Assembly (NCBI RefSeq): GCF_024139115.2
Contig: NC_085140.1
Coordinates: forward strand, 22,536,035 to 22,600,034
Origin: Armigeres subalbatus
Taxonomy: Eukaryota > Arthropoda > Insecta > Diptera > Culicidae
Direction: 5' to 3'
Length of the DNA stretch: 64,000 nucleotides
Part shown: piece by piece, positions 34,106-44,874 of the stretch
Layout of the letters: every line of letters starts with the position of its first letter
Numbering within the stretch: position 1 is the stretch's first letter
The notes under the pieces: model-generated
Databases searched by the model: none
Told to the model about the DNA's origin: nothing
What the model saw: the letters and a program-made list of their open reading frames with translations, nothing else
Made by a program: the position numbers and the translations under genes

Positions 34106-34504
34106 ACTTAAAGGTCACGTTTGCGGAAAAGCCATCAGAATCCAGTACCAACCTCCACCGCGGTTAGCTCTCTTTTTGCAAATTGAATATCTTTCGGATG
34201 CTTGATTTGTCCAATCTCTACATGCGCTTTACTATTGTATATCCACAGCCAAGCGAGTGCACATTGTTTATTAAACGAGAGGATCGCACTCCATGCCACC
34301 CAGCAACTGTCTGGGCGGGACGGTATAGAATGCGAATTCAATCGCACTCTGCTGTGCCAAAGGCTTGCTTGGCTAAAGCATTTGATGAGGTTGATTGCCT
34401 TTAACGTAAGCGGTCGCGTGTACTCAGACGACTAATGACGGTGAAAGACCGACACTTGATTACAATTAATTGCATATTATTCGGCAACTCGGCCGTACGT
34501 AAAG

Positions 34505-34553
34505 CGGCCGTAAAGGCAATCAAACTCATCAAATGCTTTAGCCAAGCAAGCCT
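34505..34553. repeat. Inverted fragment of the 564-bp unit at the array's right end
   Basis: GGCCGTAAAGGCAATCAAAC and the following CTTTAGCCAAGCAAGCC are the reverse complement of the unit's own GGCTTGCTTGGCTAAAGC... ATTGCCTTTA end (for example 33808-33842). The array stops at this inverted junction. Confidence 0.8.
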
Positions 34554-35105
34554 GGCAAAACAAGATAAATCAACATCAATTGCAGAGCAACTTATGAAAT
34601 TCGTCTAATGGTTGACTCCAATTGCAAAGTCATTGCAAAAAATATGCTCACAACAACAAACTTTACCTGGATTTTTTGACAGATTCTGACTGGACTGACA
34701 GAACAATCCAAAGGAAATTGTTAAGCGCGATTTACACCAGAAGCGAGTTCCGTTCAACTGCATACACAATTTATTTTGATTTCGATTGTCAGTCCCATCG
34801 CTGAATGTCCTCATGGATAGCCTAATACACACGATTCTGTTTGTACACGATTTACATTATCTCAATTTTGCACTCAGCCTGAATGTTTATCGCATATCAA
34901 TTACCATGTGATTTTTATTTTAATTATTTAGTATTTTTTGAAACATGTTGCGACTTTGATGGCAAATTGAAGTCACACGATCAAAATTACGAAAAATCGT
35001 AAAAATTTAAAAAAATCGTTTGAAAACAGAATCCTGTGTAATTAGTCGGGTAACATAGCTTTTATGATTATTGATTATTATTTATGACAGATGGAAAACG
35101 TCAAA
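34554..35105. other. AT-rich spacer, nothing recognised
   Basis: No gene or clear repeat seen. Confidence 0.35.
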
Positions 35106-35267
35106 AGGAACGTCCATAAATTACGTAACGCTTAGAGGAGGGAGGGACGTTGAGTGAAGTGTTACGAGCCATACAAAATTTTCAGATGTTTCATACAAAA
35201 AGCGTGACATAGGGGGAGGGGGGTTGGAAATTCCCAATTTTTGCGTAACGTAATTAATGGATCTTCC
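35106..35267. mobile_element. 162-bp MITE with GGAACGTCCATAAATTACGT termini
   Basis: The left terminus is GGAACGTCCATAAATTACGT followed by AACGC. The right terminus, reversed, is GGAAGATCCATTAATTACGT followed by TACGC. The centre is G-rich (GGGGGAGGGGGG). A very common architecture of insect MITEs. Confidence 0.8.
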
Positions 35268-35680
35268 CAAATGATTCATTATGCACTCAAAATAATCAAC
35301 CCGTTAACGTTACGTGAAAATTCACGTAACTACCAAATCTCACTCACACCACTCACTTTATCTGATACTCATGAAACGTAAGCGATGTAACATGATAATT
35401 AAATAAGATTTTCATAAAATTCACCTAAATAAACTATATGATTTACGTGAATATGTGAAGTGTCCACCAAATTTACCTTGAAAAAATCTTTCCGATGAAA
35501 CTGTTACGGTAAGTTACGACACAAGTTTATCAAGCCCAAAAATCCCGAAAATGACGGAAAAAACCGCTCAATATATGTTGTCTTTAAGCGGAATATGTTG
35601 TTCCGTGATGTCTCGGTTTAGAAAAACTTGTGTCGTTCCCCTTGATCAACACTAGGGCAGTTCACATTTCAAAAATGTTC

Positions 35681-36056
35681 GAAAATTCCAACTCCCATAT
35701 GTCTATTAGCATCATTTTGATAATATAGGAGTCCTGGCAAAATTTCAGGCAATTCGGTGGCCATTTAGGGGTGGCGCGAAGTCAATTTATGTTTATATGG
35801 AAATTTGAATTCAAATAAACATCCACAAGCTCAAATAAACTCCAAAAATAGAGGTTGGGGATGTTTATTTGAATTCATCACGATTTGACAGATGTAGGGA
35901 GACTTGAATATTTTTTTAGTTTTTCCCATACAAATTTCCATATAAACATAAATTGACTTCGCGCCACCCCTAAATGGCCACCGAATTGCCTGAAATTTTG
36001 CCAGGACTCCTATATTATCAAAATGATGCTTATAGACATATGAGGATTTGGAATTG
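35681..36056. mobile_element. Palindromic element with about 127-bp arms
   Basis: The left arm 35681-35807 and right arm 35931-36056 are nearly perfect inverted copies (CATTTTGATAATATAGGAGT... GGTGGCGCGAAGTCAATTTA). The loop contains a second nested inverted pair, GAATTCAAATAAACATCC versus GGATGTTTATTTGAATTC. No coding capacity. Confidence 0.92.
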
Positions 36057-36260
36057 TATGTAAATCAAAAGTAATTCTAATCATTTGCCCAATATATTTT
36101 ATGTGCGGCTGCAAATATTGAATATATGGCTTACTTTTCAACCTGAATAAATTTATTTATTATTATTTCATAATAATAATTAAGAAAAACTACATTTGCA
36201 ACACAGTCATATTTTTATTTGTGAGCTGAACATATTTTTTTTGTAAAAGGGCAGTGTATC

Positions 36261-36715
36261 GGTTGCCCCATGGTACACTTTCACATTAGAGCGTGAGTAT
36301 TTAGAATGTCTGGCGGCTATACACATTCTTCATCAGCAATTTTACTGATCAAATGAGGTTTTGTAAGCTATTTGCCAGTCGGTCCTTCGTAGCTTAGTTG
36401 GTTAAAGCACCAGTCTAGCGTACTGTAGGGTCATGAGTTGGAGTCCCATCGAAGGGAAAGTGGTTACCTTCAATACATTTTCCAAATCAATATCTTTGTC
36501 AATATCTCAATCAATATCTTTCAATAACTTTGATCGAACTGAAGCTGAGTTGCGTGCTCTTGCCTACGCAATGCGGTCGGGTCTGAGCTTGACGACCGAC
36601 TGGCAAATAGCTTACACAACCTCACTTGATCAGTACAGTTGCTGATGAAGAATGTGTATAGCCGCCAGACATTCTAAATACTCACGCTCCTCTAATGTGA
36701 AAGTGTACCATGCAC
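36261..36715. mobile_element. Inverted-repeat element enclosing a tRNA-like sequence
   Basis: The left arm (about 36261-36383) and right arm (about 36593-36715) are inverted copies matching at all but a few positions over roughly 117 bp (GTACACTTTCACATTAGAGC... GCTATTTGCCAGTCGGTC). The 210-bp loop holds a well-folding tRNA-like sequence (36383-36457). No transposase. Confidence 0.9.
36383..36457 (+). pseudogene. tRNA-like sequence within the inverted-repeat element
   Basis: It folds as a cloverleaf. The acceptor TCCTTCG pairs with CGAAGGG (one T-G pair). D-stem GCTT/AAGC is perfect. Anticodon stem CCAGT/ACTGT has one mismatch and loop CTAGCGT (position-wise anticodon AGC). The T-arm is TGAGTTGGAGTCCCA, where the loop reads TTGGAGT and not TTCGAGT. 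The A-box TAGCTTAGTTGG is consensus. The damaged T-loop argues against function. Confidence 0.7.
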
Positions 36716-36824
36716 ATGTGGAAGTGTTGGCTTGAGAAATGGATTGCGAGTGATTTGACTATGCGTCCAATTTGGGAATCTCGAGCTCGTTCAGTAGCCG
36801 CTAGGTTGCGAAGACCGACGGAGG

Positions 36825-36898
36825 TCCTTCGTAGCTTAGTTGGTTAAAGCACCAGTGCTCGTACTGTAGTGTCATGGGTTCGAGTCCCATCGAAGGGA
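36825..36898 (+). pseudogene. Second copy of the same tRNA-like sequence, outside the inverted repeat
   Basis: Same acceptor, D-arm and 3' flank (GAAAGTGGTTACCTYCAAT) as 36383-36457. The T-arm is perfect (ATGGG/CCCAT with TTCGAGT loop), but the anticodon loop is short by one base (GCTCGT). So this copy has an intact B-box and a damaged anticodon loop. It is probably a SINE-like retrocopy or the source of the module in the neighbouring element. Confidence 0.7.
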
Positions 36899-36909
36899 AA
36901 GTGGTTACC

Positions 36910-38172
36910 TCCAATGCATGTTGCAAATCAATATCTTCCACATAACGTACATATTAACATATGAGTTTTTCCAACGTCTCTTTTCATCTACATCGTAGAA
37001 ATAAAATGTCATTTCATTAATGCTTTTTTCGTCAAATGAGGAAGGCTCAACAGTATCCAATTAATTGAATTTCTTACAGTCTTCCAAAGTTTCTTATGTT
37101 CCATTTTCTTTTTTTAGTGCAAGCTCGGTGCGGCCTGAGAATGTAGATTTGAATCAGAATCAATCACATCAAAATTAACCATTCGAATGATGAAGATAAA
37201 TATGTATCGTGATTTCATCATCATTTCATTCATTTCATTATTGTGTCCATCTTGGGGGAAGTGCTTATCTAATCTTCCGGTCAATCAATTGCATCTTATA
37301 GTGCATATACTCCTGTATATACACGATTGTGATGCATCACCTGTGCTAAATGTGCACATATTACCTGGCAATCTAACTGCATTGATTGTCTGCCTTTTCA
37401 GAATTCCCAATAAGATTCCGTTGAAATATCACAAATGATGGTAATTGTTTGTGGAAAGGAAAAGAAAAGTGCAGTGGGTACCGGTCAAGTTCCCCCTGGC
37501 GGTGCTAAAATGATAAGCGGGAAAAATACCTAAGCCCATTTAAAAATTTTAGTATCATTTAGCACACTTTATTATTTTATATGGGGACGCGGTGTCAGAC
37601 GGTGGATTGTGCAACAGATGGCGCTAGTGTTTTCGATGACGAGAAATTTGAAACTGATTTTCATTAAGAGTTACGTCTGTTTGTCTGTGGTCAAATGATT
37701 AGGTATTTGTTCCCCCAAACCTATTGTATTTTTTATACGGGAGCCTTTTCACTAGAAGTCCATGCAACCCATTTTAAAGGGCTAAGCCTCTCCTAGCCCC
37801 CGTTATTTACGCCTCGATTTACGCCAATGTTTGAGGGATATCCGATACGAAAGCTTGGGCGGAAAAAATAGTAATTTTTGCTGACATTTTTCAAGGCATT
37901 TGGTGCAGTGATTTAGCAGAACCCCAGACGAACCCCAGGTAGTGCAATCAAGCCCGTGGTGAATTTTAAACTCACCACAAGTTTTTCTACTGCCATTTTC
38001 ATAAGCCCAAATCTGACATAATAATATTCGTACAGCGCTAAAATTAAAGTTTGCAAAAATAAGCATACGATCTACCAATGTTTCACCCTCATGCGCGTTA
38101 TGTTTTTTTTCAATTCATGCTCTTTAAAAATCACTATGAAAAGCACGTGGTTTCCAAGATGGCCGATTTGTG
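36910..38172. other. Intergenic DNA, no gene recognised
   Basis: Short frames at 37187-37438 and 37803-38078 have no recognisable features. The composition is ordinary. Confidence 0.35.
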
Positions 38173-38403
38173 TACACTAATAAAAATCCACACATTTTTA
38201 TTGGCAAAAATCTAAAGAAATTTACAAATGAATTTTATGTGTGCGCTATAGGAGAATCCACATAAAGGTTATTAGTTAATACCGGTTATGTGTGTTTCCA
38301 CATATACGCTATGCAAATTCACTTAACCGTTATGTGGGAAATGCTATAGTCAAAATTTATGAGTGCCACACATAATGGATATGATTGGATTTTTGTCAGT
38401 GTA
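38173..38403. mobile_element. MITE, family with TACACT-AAAAATCC termini (copy 2)
   Basis: The left end is TACACTAATAAAAATCCACA. The right end, reversed, is TACACTGACAAAAATCCAAT. It shares TTATTGGCAAAAATC and CACATA words with copy 1 at 29152-29406. The interior has nested CCACATA/TATGTGG inversions. Confidence 0.82.
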
Positions 38404-38705
38404 TTGTCTATCTGGAACAAAGTTAAAACGCTTGTTATACCGAAGTGGCATTTTTCTCCAGATACAGGCAATTTTTCCAACTTCGGAAATAGTGCGCTGA
38501 ATTCGCCTAAAGATGCACTAAACAAAGCATCAATTAGTTTGAGAGATAAAACTTCGGAAGAAAGTTCGGTTCGGAAGTCCCGACTTCCGAATTCTAAGTT
38601 GGTGCTACGCCGGCAATATAATCACCTCAAGGACAATCCTTACGGAATCCAACTTAAAAGTGACAATTCGAAAATTAAAAATCACCCTGTCAAAAGAATG
38701 GCTAG

Positions 38706-40406
38706 TGCAAGCAAGGATGTTATCGATCATTTAGTAATTTGCGTTCGATCATTTAGTAGTTTGTCAATGACTCATTACAGAAGCTGAATTTCAAAATGTG
38801 TTGTATGGTGGACTTCTACTGCGAAGGTTTTTCTACAACTTTGTCTAGGGGTTCGTTGTTAGAATTTCACCAAATAACGGAATTATAGCGCTAGTTGTAG
38901 TAACTTAAACTAAATGTTTGGAATTTTGTTATCATTTAGAGCATCATTATCGGTCGCGAGCATTTTAATCACCCGCGCAGCGCTTTCATTTTAGTTTCGT
39001 CACTCGTTTCCATATCGGTCACTATTTTCGGCTTTTAATTGGGTCCTAAAGCCCTACCTCGTTTATGATTGCAAACGATAGTGCATCGGTCAAGAATACT
39101 TGTACCGTTGTTATAAAAAATCTGGTAAAATTTTAAATCAGTAAAAATAATGTTTTTGTGTTTAAAACATTCTATGGCAAATTTTGGGCTGTGCAACATT
39201 TCAGAACGAATGAACCATCAGCCCAAAACGTCAGCCCCATATATTAACTGTCAAAGGTTGAGTCAAGTGCCCTGCGGTGTTTTGCTAGTGCGTTTGAATC
39301 CATACGTCAAACAAGACCGAAAATGTCGAGGAAGCATTTTTCATCTATTTTTCAATTTCAAATTAAACAATGTTCTTTTCGATTTTTGAGTCTAAAGAAA
39401 AACTGACACGTTTAGAATGATTAACTTCATCGTTCCCTGAAAGAAAATCGAATATCGATTCTTCATTTTAGGACCCAATTTGGTTGCTGTATTCCGTACC
39501 GGTGACGTTTGACAGTTGACAGTTCATCAAACAGCAGCGCTCTTATCGCGCTACCAAATTTGGTCACCTGTCAGTCGCGCTACTGTTATAGCATCGCGTT
39601 TAGTAGCGACCGGTAAAGTGTCAAGTAATGATACTGCGCTGCCAAACGGCTTAAACTCACCACCGGTAATCTTGCTCTTAGTCTAAGTTACTGAAACTAT
39701 AGCTATAACTCCGTTACTAGGGGAAGAGGCCCCAAAACGCCCCCCCGAGGCAAAACGCCTTTTGTGGTTTCCCTCATATTTACTGTCATTAAGATGACCG
39801 TAACAAAACTAGATCTGAAATTATGTAGGTTAGGCGAAATTCAAAATAGTGCATAGGAAGGTCGGAAAAAACGAAAATTTCCACATTTTGACGAAACATC
39901 TAACATTTTGGCGAGGCAAAACGCCCTAGTGGCAATAACCTACAATGTACTTGCGTCTCCACGTACTATCCATACCAGAATGCTGATTCGCCGACGCATG
40001 GTGCTTTGTTCCCTAGGAGCTGCCAGCTAAAATGCGTTTTGCCTCATGAGTTTTCCGGCAACAGAATATCACCACTTTTTTGAAATGTGTATATTATCAA
40101 TATGATTGAGATTTTTGACAATTTTTGAAAGGCATCAACTAGTTATATTGTTTAACTGTTGCGTAAGGTAGAAACACCCATGAAAATCGTTATAGCTAAG
40201 GCATAGAAGCAGTCTATGCTTAGCTAGGGTATATTGCCCCTCCTTCCCCTAGTGAAATTCAAACAACGAACCATTAGGCAGAGTTGCAGAAAAATCTTCG
40301 CACTAGAAATCCACCATACAACACATTTTGAAACTCAGCTTCTGGAGCGAGTAATTGACAAACTACTAAATGATCGATAACATCCTTGAGTGCAAGGGCC
40401 CCATAC
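38706..40406. mobile_element. 1.7-kb inverted-repeat element with a nested insertion in its right arm
   Basis: The left arm 38706-38925 (AAGGATGTTATCGATCATTT... CAAAATGTGTTGTATGGTGG... AACGGAATTATAGC) is matched in reverse by 40246-40406 plus 39676-39720. The right arm is split by a 530-bp insert. A 22-bp local duplication (ATTTGCGTTCGATCATTTAG type) is present only in the left arm. The 740-bp centre has no convincing coding frame. Confidence 0.8.
39718..40252. mobile_element. Nested MITE with CTAGGGGAAG termini
   Basis: It starts CTAGGGGAAGAGGCCCCAAA and ends, reversed, CTAGGGGAAGGAGGGGCAAT. It interrupts the right arm of the surrounding inverted-repeat element exactly between two parts that are contiguous in the left arm. 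The interior repeats the word GGCAAAACGCC. Target duplication may be TA or CTAG. Confidence 0.75.
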
Positions 40407-40423
40407 GCCTGTCACTGGCGAAC

Positions 40424-41407
40424 AACCCAAGTAACCGTAAGCATTAATTTAAGGCTTTAAATCAGCATTAAAGGTGCTTCACAGCTTTATAACAGCCCTG
40501 CAAATGCAATGAAGTTCTCATCTAGCATTATATCTGCATCGTTAATGCTGCAAGATCAAATGTTTATTGACATTAAATTAGCATTACATTAGCATTATAT
40601 GCGTAATAAAAGCAGTGTTTAAAGCTATCGAATGTTTTGGTAGAAAAACCGGATGGAATTTCTGTATGTAGTAGTGAGAACTTCCTCGGGTGAATGTATC
40701 ATAACCACTACTACAATTTCTATCGATAAAAATGAGGCAATGGTTTAAATATGCCTTTCAGCAGAAAGATATCACATCGCATCCGTGGCCGAAAGAGCAA
40801 GGAAGGACAACTTTTGAGAGTCCCGTGTCATGCTCTCAGGTTCGAGACCCATATGAGGACATTCTACGACGGAAAATTAGCAAAACACAATATCATCGGT
40901 CTAACTTGCTAAGTTAGCCTATATACAAATAATTTAAATCACCAATAAATAATGGTGGAAAAAGTATTTTTGTTTGTTTTGCTTCAATTCCTCTTATTCG
41001 TGGTGATTCGGCAGTTGTTTATTATAGGCAGCTGATCAGCTGCCCGCAAAAGCTCTTTAAAAGTGCGCGAAAAATTCGCTCGAAATAATGAGCGAAAAAA
41101 TCTGACGTTTCTCTCTTAACCATATATTAGCATCACTAATGCAGCAATTGAGCTTTCGTCTGTGCATTATAATAGCATGCTAATTCGCCTTTTCCGGCAT
41201 TATATCAGCATTGTATCTGCACTCAAAGCTGATAAACATTAAACGGGTAGCATTACGTGCAGTTATATAGCTGAATTAAAGCAGCATTATAATGCTTACG
41301 GTTACTTGGGAAAGCTCGTATACTCTGCATCGAAGCTGTTATAAAGCTGTGAAGCACCTTTAATGCTGATTTAAAGCCTTAAATTAATGCTTACGGTTAC
41401 TTGGGTT
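40424..41407. mobile_element. TIR element of about 1 kb with CCCAAGTAACCGTAAGC termini
   Basis: Left AACCCAAGTAACCGTAAGC continues into CATTAATTTAAGGCTTTAAA. The right end is its inverse for about 75 bp. An extra internal copy of the terminal word ends near 41310. The interior has many GCATTA-type words and a degenerate tRNA-like stretch. No transposase. Confidence 0.82.
40783..40858 (+). pseudogene. Degenerate class II tRNA-like stretch
   Basis: GTGGCCGAAAGAGC resembles the A-box/D-arm of Leu/Ser tRNAs, and AGGTTCGAGACCC has a perfect B-box GGTTCGAGACC. The acceptor pairing TCC.../...GGA is mostly lost. This is weak evidence; only the pol III boxes are clear. Confidence 0.4.
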
Positions 41408-41728
41408 AGAACCAGTGTTAGGGCGCAATCGTTGATGCGAACATTTTTATATTCGGTTAGTTACTGCAAATAACTTCTTTTTCGAGTCCCTTTAATCAAG
41501 CAGGTATCTCAAGCATACCACATCGTTATATTGCAACATGATTGAGTGTTTAATTTTGATAAAATATCGAAAACAAAAGTGTGCATAAAAATTCCCTCGC
41601 CATAACAAAAAGGTGGTAGAGAATTAACACTGTTGTTTACATTTTAGAACCAGCACATGTCAGGGGTAGGGATTCGGGGTAGGGGTCTAATAAGGCGCAA
41701 TCTGCGCAATAATAAAAATGATATTTAT

Positions 41729-41975
41729 GCGTTCTGCTCATGATTTCATAGGTGACGTATCAACCATTCGGCGAATTTAACTTATTACGCATTTATTAAA
41801 GTAATTCAACCGCTGCAACATCGATACGCGTAACGCGTTGCTTGTTCCAAGCCTCATTCAAGTGCCTACGGGTTGAAATGTTTTTAATTTGCGATTTTGG
41901 TTCTTGAATTATTCAAAATAGACACGAAAGTGCAATGGTTGTTACGTCAACTATGAAATCATGGGCAGCGTTGCT
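41729..41975. mobile_element. Small inverted-repeat element
   Basis: The left arm CTGCTCATGATTTCATAGGT... (41729-41773) and right arm (41930-41975) are inverted with a few mismatches over about 45 bp. No coding sequence. Confidence 0.65.
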
Positions 41976-42368
41976 TCCATATCATATATTGTCGCGCTTA
42001 TCTTTTTCTAGAATGCAGCGGCGGTCTTACACTCGCAGGCTCGACTGCGAAAGTAAACGTCAAGATAGCCGCCGTGTTAAAAGATAGGCATAGTTTTACC
42101 GCTCAAAACAAAACCACGTGCTTTTCGCGAAATGACAGCAGTGTTCGATTGTATTAGTGGGAGGCAACCGGAGTCACTGCAGTGACAGTGTACTCATGAG
42201 TATATGAAGAGTGTTTCTCATGGAAAATGCATACGGTCAGTGAGATTTTCATTGACTCTGTTGTGTTTAGTAGCGGTTGCGATTACCTGGGAAGTAACCA
42301 GCAGGAAGCCGCAGTATTCTATTTTAACTCGAGATGCATAATATATAAATATGTATGTAATTCAGAAC

Positions 42369-42525
42369 TTTTTCCGTATCGTACATGCATCAGATTTCAA
42401 TTATAATTTGTCTTGAATTCATTATAAGCATTTTAAAATGATCTTCCTATGCTGTGCTGTAGGATCTGTCAAAGTTAACACCATCGTGTGTATTCTTCTT
42501 ATTTTTACATGGATTCGTCTATATA
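42369..42525. repeat. Dispersed repeat, copy 1
   Basis: TTTTTCCGTATCGTACAT... through CTATGCTGTGCTGTAGGATC and GTCAAAGTTAACACC is repeated at 63124-63277 in the same orientation with only a few differences. The small frames that start in it (42438, 42577) are therefore unlikely to be genes. Confidence 0.85.
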
Positions 42526-43980
42526 GTGTGGTGCCCTTGAAAACGCAAGTGAAATTAGTTTTGGATTCCGGGAGGCTTGTCCTTAAATGTTACTCCAGAC
42601 ACGTTCTTTTCCGTAAAGCGACCCCTCGCTATAAAGCTGACACACAAGAAAGCTTTTGCTTTGAAGCATGACACAACAACAGCGGTTGAAGCTTTCGGAT
42701 ACTGTTTGTGTGCGCAGAAACGTCACGATGATGGCGAATTGAAACACGTAAATAAAAGTTTCTTCTACTCGTACAGATCGCGGCTAATCGAAGTTCATTT
42801 CATTTACCTAGATTCAAATCGCTCGTCGATTTCGTCCAAGTGAATAAATAATTAGTGGTACGAATTGGGTCCCGAAAGTGAAGTGCACGCGTTTCGCGCA
42901 TTAGAAGACTTGCTTGTAGAGGTATTTCATACACGAAAGATGTGAATTCCAAATTCAATCATATGGTCACAGTGGCTACAATTGTATATTTTTTGTGATA
43001 AAATATATTACGCCTGCTAACCATCACAAACAAAATTAGTGGGAGAATAATATTACATTTTTAAACTTGTTTTTTTTTTTCAAATTGTATGCTAAAAGAT
43101 ACAGAAGGATATTGTTTTTGATTAGGTTTTGATTTTAATCAGGTATGATTCATTTCAATGGAAAGTTATCCTGTAGCGTTAAATTTTTTGTCAGGTCAAG
43201 GAAACTAGCACATTGAATTCTTTGATAAGGATTACTTTTTGAGTATGTATTAAGCACTTTAACAGTCATTACTTACGGTTTCTAAACCTTATTTTAAAAA
43301 AATGCAATAAATGGCTCCAACGCCACTTCTATCTCATTATTTCTAAAATCAAATAATACTTTTAGAATGTCTCGCTCATACATGCTCATTAAATAATGTG
43401 ACTGCGACAACAGTAGTATCCGCAGTCAACATAAACTGCTATTAGGTATTGATTTATTTTTTACTGGTTTATTGGGTTTATTAATTCGTATTGAATATTA
43501 GCCCCAAGTAACACTAAACTAAACTTTACGTTTTCAATACTCGTGAAAACATTTATGGTCTGTACAGATTTTCTATTATTTGTTCAGTAATTAACAGGTT
43601 GTAGATTGATAAGTTAATCAAAAACATACAATTGAAATTCTCCCTCAAAACAACCACCTCCAACTGGTAGCTAAAAAAGATTTTGAAAAGATCATTCTTT
43701 GCGTATTTTTCATTTCAAACCCACTAATGTACATCGTTTACCTTCTTTTACTATAATCTGACCAGCCATTTGACGTCCAACCAGTACCACTGTGGGCGCG
43801 ACTTTCGATGTGTCGGATCGCGGACATCGTCGCGAGAGACAGAGACCAGCAGCACTAACATACGCATGTATTTTATTCGTCGTTTCGATCTTGCCATCAG
43901 CGGAGGTAGGCAACAGCACTTCAGCAAACCGACCATCATCGCAAAAAAAAAGCTATTAGAAGCGAGATTGGGAGTGCAAA
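42526..43980. other. Intergenic DNA, possibly containing a promoter near its right end
   Basis: AT-rich to about 43750, then more GC-rich with words such as GGGCGCGACTTTCGATGTGTC. No protein family was recognised in short frames. Confidence 0.35.
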
Positions 43981-44874
43981 AATTGTGTAGTATCTTCGAT
44001 TTCTTAGTAAGACAGTGTTAGAGAATTTGGTCAATTCAAATCGTTATATAGACGAATAGCCTGGTTGTGTTGCTTCCGGGAGATGTTGTGCACTGGTGAC
44101 AACGGGACAGGTTAGCTTTTGCATAATATTTTTGCGAAGAAACATTGAACTAGCAAGGGGTGAGCGGAAAAATTACCAGTTCTGTGCTCTCGCGGATGTA
44201 GATGGTGTGGTGTGAAGGAAGAAAATTCGGTCGAAAGGAATATCCGTGTGTTGTGACGCAGTCTAACAGCTCGCAAGAAGTGCCAAGCATAAGTCTGGTG
44301 CAGACGTAGCAGAGTCTCCGAATCTAGAGAAGACATCCCACACGACGTTGCTGTGCATTCTGGAGGTATTGTAGGAGCAAAAAAGAAAGGCAAGAGAGTC
44401 TGTGGATGGGTTGGCAGGAGGTCTGTGCATCGCATTCGTCAATCAGGGTGACAATAACAAACCACATAGTCGAGAGGGACCTCCACGGGGGCAAGAGTGA
44501 GTGCAATTGACAGACAAGTAAGGTACTATTCCCCCCGGGCGAACCACTTGAGGAAATCCAAGAAGATTGTTGTATTGATTGAGTGTGCAGAAAAGTTGAG
44601 GAAGAAAAAACGCAAGCAAAAATTGATAGCGCGGTGATAATGGAAGAAAAACAGTGACACCAGACCAAGAAGTCATTCACAGTGTTTGAAATCTTAAAAG
44701 CAGAGAGAGAGCATACAGCGACAAGAAAACGACCACAGAAGAACGGGGCAAGAAGCAAGAATATGATAATGTGATGATATAAGACAAGAAGTTCCAGTTC
44801 CTTTTGGCAAAGTTGTTCGTTCTTCTATCTGACTCGGTGTGTGAGTGTTTGCTAAATTGTGGCTGATAAGAGAG
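43981..44874 (+). other. Candidate non-coding first exon (5' UTR) ending in a splice donor
   Basis: About 900 bases of purine-rich, repeat-free DNA, with a TATATAGACG word near 44045, end at AAGAGAG|GTAAGC (donor GT at 44875-44876). Plus-strand frames are short. The minus-strand frames of 107-144 codons (44112-44758) are Ser/Phe/Leu-rich low-complexity mirrors of the purine bias and not proteins. This is how long 5' UTR exons of insect genes often look. No downstream coding exon is visible in the window, so the call is tentative. Confidence 0.3.

Larger units (their letters stand above)
32206..34500. repeat. Four-copy tandem array of a 564-bp unit carrying a tRNA-like sequence
   Basis: Units start at about 32206, 32770, 33334 and 33898, with a fifth partial unit from about 34460. 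The anchor word CACGTGTCTTGG occurs at 32341, 32905, 33469 and 34030 (spacing 564, 564, 561). Units are almost identical. Each holds, on the minus strand, a 72-nt tRNA-like segment and diverged inverted flanks sharing CTTGGCTGTG, TGGACAAAT and ATTTGC-AAAAAG words. Long frames of 140-177 codons containing LEPSTSYSLD are tRNA read-through and not genes. Identity this high means either recent duplication or an assembly artefact. Confidence 0.92.

Noticed and set aside
40732..40917. 61-codon frame in the TIR element
   Set aside because: It covers a tRNA-like A/B-box stretch and has no protein features.
44112..44758. Minus-strand frames of 107 and 144 codons
   Set aside because: Low-complexity Ser/Phe/Leu content mirrors a purine-rich plus strand, and several frames are open at once.
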